DNA of 64,000 bases from Aotearoamyces nothofagi (lineage: Eukaryota > Ascomycota > Leotiomycetes > Leotiales > Tympanidaceae). The position numbers and the translations under genes are program-made. Shown here in pieces: positions 56,568 to 64,000 of the stretch (positions within the stretch are counted from its first letter, which is position 1; each line of letters opens with the position of its first letter). The stretch covers positions 186,001 to 250,000 of the forward strand of contig JADDTR010000020.1 of assembly GCA_015345905.1 (NCBI GenBank), in the 5' to 3' direction. The notes beneath the pieces were generated by a model. It made no database searches. It saw nothing but the letters and a program-made list of their open reading frames with translations, and had not been told where the DNA came from.

Positions 56568-57959
56568 GCCCCAGAAAGTAGCATCTGCCAACCAGGTTGA
56601 CGGTAGTGACGGAACAAATACCCCTTTTCCATATTGAGGTGGCGCAAAATATATGGCCCCGGATTGGTTCAGCATCAAACGATGCAATATCATGATCACC
56701 AAAAACTATAGGGTATCAAAATGGACCTACGATTCTAGGGATTTTCTTTTCACGACAATTTACGACTCACGAATCATGCCCTTTTCGTTTTCGACACATG
56801 ATCAAGACATCCATAACGGTGCGGCAAGGGTGTTACAGAACCTGCCGTTGGATATGCAGAGGCAACTCTTTATGACTGTTTCAACTGGAGAGGCTGATTT
56901 CAATTCTGGGAGATGCTGGAGTAGCAAGAAGTATGGCGGCTTGGAGATTATTCACTTGAAGCGACAGCATTTAGCAAGCGTGGGCGGAACCTATTATCTC
57001 ATGACGTGTTTCATGATCTCTTTTATATGGAGGACTAATATGTGTTTCATGGCTTAAATTAAAGCCCGATACGATCTTACAGTGGAATAAAAGCTTTTTG
57101 CGTCTTATCGTCTTATGATGTCTGAATTTGCAGGGTTGACTGATTCAAGGCTGAAACCTCAGCCTCGAGGTGATAGCAAAATCAGGGTTGTGCGGGTAGA
57201 ATTGGAAATTGCGTAATACCCCGTTGATACCGTTTGGTAGGAGATGCTCGTGACCCGACGGCAACTTAAACATGGGCAAATGAATACGATGCCGTATGAG
57301 TTACTGGCAGTGCTCCTCACGCCACAGGCATCTTGTAAACACGAGTTCGAGGTTGGGCATTGCAGATGATGAATATCGTGCTCCTCGTATTTCCGGCCCC
57401 CTACTCCGACTCGCTCTATTCTAGGCCATAATCCCATAATCCCGGGGATATAGTCGACGATGGCAAAGAGTCGAGTCGGTCGCCCAGGCCCTTTCGCAGC
57501 TGCACATGGGATCTCCGGATCCAATTGCCCAGTGACGCTGCTCAGTCGAGTCCTCGACGCCTGTCATTCCCTTAGCATTGAAATAAATGCGTCTCGTGAT
57601 TCTGCCTCGCGTCCTGTTCCTGTCCAAAATTGGGGTTAATCCGCTAGCGTAGCCCCTTTCAGCACCGGCGGACGCCTAATAGAAAATTGATCTTGAAATA
57701 ACTCGCGCCTCCAAGGTGGCCTTAACTAACCTCCACGTACCAGTACATCTGCGCAAGAGTCAATAGCTACCTCTCCTCAACAAGTCGCCAGCACCTGTGA
57801 ACGTTTCCAAATAGCTGCGAGATTTCCATTCTACACGACACTCGTTAACCAATCTTCAATCGCTCGTTATTTCTAGTGGCACTGATAAAACTGTGGGGTG
57901 TTGACACTTCACCCTTAATTCACGACCTTTGACTCTTCGACTCTACATACACATTCAAG
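56568..57959. other. Gene-poor stretch upstream of GDP-mannose pyrophosphorylase
   Basis: About 1.4 kb. A 134-codon plus-strand frame (56653-57057, MAPDWFSIKRCNIMITKNYR) has a coding-like mix of residues but no recognisable domain; I do not promote it to a gene. The last ~200 bp (57.75-57.96 kb), with CT-rich words, would be the promoter and leader of the downstream gene. Confidence 0.45.
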
Positions 57960-59279
57960 ATGAAGGGTACGCCGCTGCTCAGTCCTCACCGCAACTATGA
58001 ATTGCCTGCTAACTTGATGCATAGCCCTTATTCTTGTCGGAGGCTTTGGCACCCGTCTACGACCTCTCGTATGTTCTCGCCAATGTCCCGTTATCTGTCC
58101 CCAGAGTGGTCGACAGTTGCCCATAAGAGCCACTCAAATTACGAATCTCCTTACTGACCAATTGATAGACTCTTACTCTACCAAAACCCTTAGTTGAGTT
58201 TGCTAACAAGCCCATGATCCTTCATCAAGTCGAGGCCCTTGCAGCGGCAGGAGTTACGGACATTGTGTTGGCTGTCAATTATCGCCCAGAAGTTATGGAA
58301 AAGTACTTGAAAGAGGTATGTTGATACCAGTGTCGTGAGAAAATGCCGACAGTAGCATGTGCTGACATGACACCACCTACAGTACGAGAAGATGTTCAAC
58401 GTCAAAATCACATTCTCCATCGAAACCGAGCCACTTGGAACGGCAGGACCTCTTAAGCTCGCGGAGAAGATCCTTGCCAAAGATAACGAGCCTTTCTTCG
58501 TCCTAAACTCGGATGTCATCTGCGATTACCCATTCGCCGAGCTCGCTGCATTCCACAAGGCTCATGGTGATGAGGGCACAATTATTGTCACTAAAGTTGA
58601 AGAGCCGTCAAAATATGGTGTCGTAGTCCACAAACCAAATCAAGCCTCCCGTATCGACCGTTTCGTAGAGAAGCCCGTCGAATTCGTTGGCAACCGTATC
58701 AATGCTGGTATCTACATTCTCAACCCTTCCGTCCTCAAACGCATCGAGCTCCGCCCTACCTCGATTGAACAAGAAACCTTCCCAGCCATCTGCGCAGATG
58801 GACAGCTCCATTCCTTTGACCTCGAGGGTTTCTGGATGGATGTCGGGCAGCCAAAGGATTTCCTCTCAGGAACCTGCCTATACCTCACTTCCCTTACAAA
58901 GAAGGGCTCCAAGCTCTTGTCAAGCCCAAACACACCATACGTACACGGTGGCAATGTCCTAATTGACCCATCTGCGAAGATTGGTCGTAACTGTCGCATC
59001 GGCCCAAATGTCGTGATTGGACCAGACGTGATTATTGGCGATGGCGTAAGACTGCAGCGATCCGTTATTCTCTCCAACTCAAAGATCAAGGATCACGCCT
59101 GGGTTAAGAGCACGATTGTTGGCTGGAATTCGTCAGTTGGCAAGTGGGCCCGACTAGAGAATGTTACCGTGTTGGGAGACGATGTCACTATTGGTGATGA
59201 GATTTACGTTAATGGCGGAAGTGTCCTGCCTCACAAGAGCATTAAGGTTAACGTAGATGTCCCCGCTATCATCATGTAA
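57960..59279 (+). CDS. MPG1: Mannose-1-phosphate guanylyltransferase, four exons
   Basis: Makes GDP-mannose from mannose-1-phosphate and GTP in the cytosol, supplying protein glycosylation, GPI anchors and wall mannan (yeast PSA1/SRB1). Exons: 57960-57966 (7 nt), 58025-58068 (44 nt), 58169-58315, 58383-59279; 1095 nt, 364 residues, exactly the usual fungal length. The tiny first exon is ATG AAG G, and the next two exons assemble [20 protein letters not shown], the nucleotide-binding signature (GGFGTRLRP, 8-16). Further landmarks are [33 protein letters not shown] (FVEKP 160-164) and [14 protein letters not shown]. The C-terminal left-handed beta-helix has hexapeptide repeats ([20 protein letters not shown]) and ends [11 protein letters not shown]. 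Intact and surely functional by sequence. Confidence 0.97.
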
Positions 59280-60015
59280 AGGACCTCGAAGGTTCTCATA
59301 TATTGTCGGGAAATCCATATTCTGGCTTTGTCTTCGGCTCAGCCCGGGCTTTTTGTTTGGCTCATTTGCACGAGACCCAGCTGCATATTTGCGCAGACAT
59401 GGCTCATCCATTTCTCCTCCTTTCCTCGGCTGGGTCCAAAGGCGTCTATTATTTCCGGCTTTGGCATGGCTTTTGGCTTTCTGTACGTTGACTTTGTTTC
59501 AGGCGGAGAATCGGCCCATACACAAAAGTCAGATTATGCATTTTATTGTTTGAGCTATCTGAGGGTTTTCATGAATGCATTGAGGGATCCGCAGTTTTGC
59601 AGGTTGGCGAGCAACGAAGGACGGATCTAGCGTGTGGGTTAGGTAGGGATATATACATTTTCGGGAGAATATCTGGAGAGTCTTTTATTGAATCATGTGA
59701 TATCCTCGTCTTATTTCTTATCATGTGAATATTCAGATAGGGGGTATGTATAGAAGATAAATAAGACAAAAGAGTATAGAGCTGTCATACCGCCAACTGA
59801 GGCACGCCAACTGTACCTGTTACTATGAATAAAGAAGCTACACAGGAATGGGCTGTCCATACATGTTTGAAGTTTATATCTAACTTGTAAAGAACAGTGG
59901 CAAAGATTCAGTAGACGGATCTATACTACAGTTTCGGCGAATGCCAAGCACGCTGTACGATGCCTTAAGCTTCGACCTTACCGGATCCTAGCCAGGACAT
60001 GACGACAGGAAACAT

Positions 60016-60032
60016 CCCCCCCCCCCCCCCCC
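60016..60032. repeat. C17 homopolymer
   Basis: Seventeen consecutive C, followed closely by AAACCCCCCTCCCAAAACCCCC. C-rich clusters of this kind can form i-motif or, on the other strand, G-quadruplex structures. Confidence 0.95.
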
Positions 60033-60293
60033 TGTCCTGCGAAACCCCCCTCCCAAAACCCCCATAGTATCCATCCATCTATCCGCGCCCGACGCGTTTC
60101 CGATCAGAGAATGAGAACCTCGTCAGACAAGGTACTGACTGCTTTCTATGTGTTTACTCGTACGCCGCACTTATACGTTGCGTTGTGTTATGTTATCTCA
60201 TAACTTGAGCCATCTCTGGATAGATGGACAGCTGTCTGAGAGAGAGAGAGAGGGGGGGGGGAGTGATATAGCCCGACCGAGAATCTCTCTTGC

Positions 60294-60319
<26 letters not shown>
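60294..60319. repeat. A26 homopolymer
   Basis: Twenty-six consecutive A after a GA/G-rich tract (60238-60262). Not preceded by a recognisable retroposed sequence. Confidence 0.95.
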
Positions 60320-60324
<5 letters not shown>

Positions 60325-60777
60325 GGGATGCAAGCTCGCAAAGCAGAACTATGGTTCCGCTCATCCATCCATCTATCCGTTAGCTGAAATGAGACGAGAT
60401 GGGATGGGATGGGAAGGATATTTCTGATCCGGATGGCGCGATGAGAGGGCACAGCCGTGCCGCCGATACCACCTCTGCCAGCGCGCGATCCGGCACGCCA
60501 GGAAGCCGTAAGAGGGATTGGATTCGGGGTCTTTCTTGCCTTCTTCTTTTCTGGTCGAAGGGATGCATAATGGATAGGGTAGCAGGCGCCGGTTCCCGCT
60601 CTCGCTGCGTGCCGGCTGACTGATACGTCTCTGTGCAATGTACATAAGCAGTGAGGGAAGACCCCTGCTCGTGGCCTGTTGCCGTCTCGGATCTCTCCTG
60701 TAGGTGATATCGATGGAGGAATCTATGCGTCCTGCACTATCCGAGCGTGGCAGCGCAGTTGCGAGAGGAAAAAGAGG

Positions 60778-60857
60778 TAAGAGAGTCTGATTACTTGAGA
60801 GAGTCTGATTACCTGAGAAAATCTGACTACCCGAGAGAGCCTGATTACCTGAGAGGA
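60778..60857. repeat. 18-bp tandem repeat, about 4.5 copies
   Basis: The word TCTGATTACYTGAGAGAG recurs with starts at 60786, 60804, 60822 and 60840, copies differing by 1-4 bases. The period is a multiple of three, so one frame reads as a Glu-Ser-Asp-Tyr-Leu-Arg repeat, but the frame around it is short and shows nothing else. Confidence 0.9.
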
Positions 60858-63800
60858 TTCCTAACACAACGACCTCCCCCTTTGATGCATCTCATCGTCC
60901 GGGAGTCTTCGCAGTTGGGGTCCAGGCTTGCGGTTGTGGAAGCGTGGAAGCACATACCGTAGTGTCTACAGGGACAGATTAGATTTGTTCCAGCTTCCGG
61001 GCTCGATCGTCTCGGGGTGTCTGATAGGGGGGGGTGGGGGGAGAAAGACAGAAGGGGACGGGGGCGCTCGTGTGGACGACGACAGGAGCTGGGGATGAGC
61101 GGATGAAGGAAGGCCTGCTGTCGGCTATCGATGGGAGCCTGTGGATGAGCGCGACAGCATGCGTCTTCCTCAACAGGCCGTCTCAAGGGATCAAAAAAAT
61201 TCCTTCACGGCGGATCGGGGTATTGGTTTCCTGTATAACCAGAACCTGTCACTAGACGTGTCGGTAGGTGATCTGTGCGCTTGCATTCTGCACTACATCT
61301 CTCTGTCCGATTCTTACGTCTGGGGAAAAAAAAGAAAGAAAAAAAAAAGGGGGAGAAAGGTGTCTTCGAGCCTTTCACACGAGAGATGGGAAGCTTACGG
61401 TTTAACATGGCCCAAGGGAGAGAGCGAGTTTGGAAATCCCCATTTTCGGATCCTATCCTCCCAGGTTACAAAGGAAGCAAAAAACGGGTGCGTCGAGCTT
61501 GGCCGAGCAGACGCGGATTCCAGGAGCAGAGAGTAAAGAGTAATAGCTGCCCTTTTTTGTGCTGACAGCGAGGACCGGTAACGCGATGTGCTGTTGGCAT
61601 CAGGCATCTTGTTACTCCAGTGCCCAATCCATAGCATATAGCATTCCGAAACAACGTTCAGCCATGCCATGGATGGGGATGGACTACCCCCTAAATAATA
61701 AATAATCATGCCTCCGTTGTCAGCGACCCGGGCAATACAAAGGTATGCTTATCCAGAGGGCAATATTACAGCACAAGCAGCATCAACAGGGGGGGCTGAG
61801 CCTCCGTCCACGAACCCCCCCTCTCCAAGAAACGACGAGAGAGACCTCCCTCCCGCCCGCTAGATATCACAACGACAGCAAGGACCTCCCATCCTCCGTC
61901 CCCGGGAGACACGCCCCCCCTTTCTGCGCAAGGGGACGACAGAAGAGAGAAAGACATGCCCATCTGAGATATATATATATACGCCATAAAACGATATATG
62001 TGATATACGGTAGCGAGCGAGCGAGCAGCCAGAGCAGAGCATCGGCTGGTGGGCCATGGCGAAGCGACAGGACATAACAGAGCCCAGGGCAGCTCCAACA
62101 TCAGAAAGCCGAGAAGGGCAATGAGAGAGACTCTCTGCTGCAGCAGCAGTGCTAAGATTTGGTGGTGTGGGGGGGTTTTTGTATACAGGTCCTGTGCAGG
62201 GAGTGAGTGACGGCTGCGGATGCGGCTGCACAGTGTGTATATCAGAGGCGTCTTGGGGACTCCTGACGAGTAACTGATCTGCATTCTTGTCGAGCCCCCG
62301 GTAAAAGGGACCGACGGACGGATCGGACGTCGAGACAAAACAGTTGGCGGCCAATGCTGTCGACGTCGTGGCATGGAGTGGTGAGCCGGGTAGACGTCTA
62401 TCTTATCTTGCAGAGACGAGAGATTTTTTTTACGAGACGCCCACGCCCATATTCCGCAACCGCTGCGGTGTCTTTCATGTTGGTGTGTGGCAGACATGAT
62501 GGGCGGGGTTGAACGAGAGTATCTGTGTCAGAGGTATCTGCATGTGGCGTCGGAGGTCATCCCGCCAGGTATCACTCCTGGTAGATATCTATACAGTGCT
62601 ACGCGTTACAGGAATGCGTCTCTTTATTATTTGTACTGGACAGAGGATACAAGCCAGCAAGGGGACGATAGCTACAGGGGTTGATAGCCCAAATCTAGAT
62701 AAGATACATAGGAAGTGCATTCCGGATAGGCTATTCCCCCAATGATGGCAAAGGACCAGCCACGTAGATCTTTGTGCGAAGACAGCTGCAAGACGGCCAT
62801 AAGAGACGGCTGAATGGGTCCTCCGCAAGTGAAGAGACATGGTCTGATCTGGTCCGATCTAGTCTGTTGTGGATGCACCGTACTTGTACAGCATATGCAC
62901 AGTGCTGTAACTTCTGAAGCAGGCCACTCCGGCTGTGCATGGTACTCGGAATAGAGTGCCATAGGCTGGCAGTGCATGGAGAAGACACTGTTACAGGAGT
63001 AAAAAAAGTACCGGCCAGTTGAAGCAACTTCGATTCTTCTCGATGTCCTTCGACGAGGACGTGACAGGCTGTGTCATGCAAAAAGACGCGCGCCTGAGCC
63101 GCTAGAGGCATTCGCATGGCTTTTGGTAAGACATTGGTAAGATCTTGACATGGCCTTGCGCTACTCTGGCTTCGGTTTTGGCTTTCAAGTACCTGGCATA
63201 CGGGCTCCAGCAGGTAAACGCAGCTGGAAGGGAAGTTGCGGAAACCATCAACGCGGCATGCGGCGTGCGGCGTACGGCGGCCGGCCGAGGGCGTACGGCG
63301 TGCGAACCATGTGGAAATTAGGCGAGGCGCTTCTAGCTCTCGCCGCCTTGCTGCTTTGGGATTCCGCGGTGGAGGAGGGCGGCAATGTGGTAATGGCAGC
63401 TCCAATCCGCAGCGTTTCCCATGTGATAGACAGAGTTCGTTCCAGAGTTCCAGAGTGCCAAAGTGGCGCTGTAGAGTGCTACTGTGGAGTCCTCGACCTC
63501 CCAGACATCCCAGGCGCCCTAGGCGTCCTAGACGCAGCCAGGGCCTCTCCAGTAGATAATAGCGCGACTGCTAGACGGCCACTGCATCGCCGGATGCAGA
63601 CACGGGCGCTACGGGGCGGTGCTGCGCATTACCGGATATGGGTTGGTTGTACAAGTGCCATTTAAGAAGGTTTTAGCTCTCGTCGTATCTCGTAAGTGCC
63701 GCGGTGGCTGTACCGTTGGTGACGGCCGGGACAGTCGTCGCAGTCGTGCCATCCGTGCCATCTGCGCCTGCCACGAACACCGAGGAGAAGTAGGACGGAG

Positions 63801-64000
63801 TCTGAGGCCAGCGCGCCAAGCAGGCGTCGATACGATACGCAGCTGAACTCTCCCGATGCCCATGCATAGCGTGTACCTTGGCCACAGCAAGCCGGTGCTG
63901 ATGCGAGATGCGAGATGCAAGATGCGAGATGCAAAGTCCCGAGCCAGTCAAGGTTGTGGAAGTAAAGTAATACTGTAGTAATAGGCCTGACCATTTCCTT

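Larger units (their letters stand above)
59280..64000. other. Right-end region, no supported gene
   Basis: 4.7 kb. 59.3-59.95 kb is 3' flank of the pyrophosphorylase gene. 59.95-62.5 kb has an unusual density of homopolymer and purine/pyrimidine tracts (C17 at 60016, G runs at 60252 and 61028, A26 at 60294, AAAG-rich at 61325, C7 at 61914, G8 at 62170), an 18-bp repeat, and no coding signal. 62.85-64 kb is GC-richer, with GTACTTGTACAGC at 62880 and repeated GATGCGAGATGC words at 63900-63935. Frames such as 61766-62497 and 62731-63405 lack domains. It could be the long upstream region or leader of a gene beyond the window. Confidence 0.5.

Noticed and set aside
61766-62497. 243-codon minus-strand frame
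   Set aside because: Composed of translated homopolymer and simple tracts; no start context, domain or codon bias.
62731-63405. 224-codon minus-strand frame
   Set aside because: Overlaps plus-strand frames over the same GC-rich DNA, no recognisable family.

Overview
The window is nuclear DNA of a filamentous ascomycete (Pezizomycotina). The evidence is short GT-AG introns with phase-consistent exons, a Zn2Cys6-type regulator, ERG27, a four-unit polyubiquitin gene, and AT-rich blocks plus a decayed pogo/Fot1 transposon whose codon changes are the C-to-T/G-to-A type left by repeat-induced point mutation (RIP). A leotiomycete is my guess from the look of the proteins; nothing here proves it.

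Layout. 1-6.6 kb is a GC-rich, gene-free island full of small palindromes (TACTGTAC and relatives) and tandem repeats. 6.6-8.6 kb is an AT-rich, probably RIP-decayed block. 9.3-38.1 kb is the housekeeping core: adenine deaminase (+), glutamate decarboxylase (-), mitochondrial phosphate carrier (-), a membrane-anchored double-psi beta-barrel protein (-), a 1071-residue conserved-looking unknown (-), the complex III hinge protein QCR6 (-), a WBP2/GRAM-type PY-motif protein (-), an RraA/HMG-aldolase-like enzyme (+), 3-ketosteroid reductase ERG27 (-), glycerol-3-phosphate acyltransferase (-), a BRAP2/ETP1 RING protein (-) and polyubiquitin (-). 38.3-45.7 kb is an accessory island with a possible gene relic, about 1.1 kb of very AT-rich DNA with a 13-bp minisatellite, an HNH-nuclease gene and the pogo/Fot1 relic. 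45.7-48.1 kb encodes a Cys-cluster transcription factor (-). 48.2-51.1 kb is a second GC-rich palindrome-bearing island. 51.2-53.0 kb is the farnesyltransferase beta subunit (+). 53.0-57.9 kb is gene-poor, with one small dsRNA-binding-like gene model and one broken frame. 57.96-59.28 kb is GDP-mannose pyrophosphorylase (+). The last 4.7 kb has homopolymer tracts and repeats but no gene I can support.

The genes do not form a biosynthetic cluster. They are ordinary conserved functions: purine salvage, GABA shunt, mitochondrial phosphate import and respiration, sterol and glycerolipid synthesis, ubiquitin, prenylation and cell-wall sugar supply. They are separated by compositionally extreme, gene-poor DNA. 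Exon boundaries below were derived by hand from splice signals and family conservation; in each multi-exon gene the summed exon length is a multiple of three. I see no convincing tRNA, rRNA, CRISPR or secondary-metabolite cluster.
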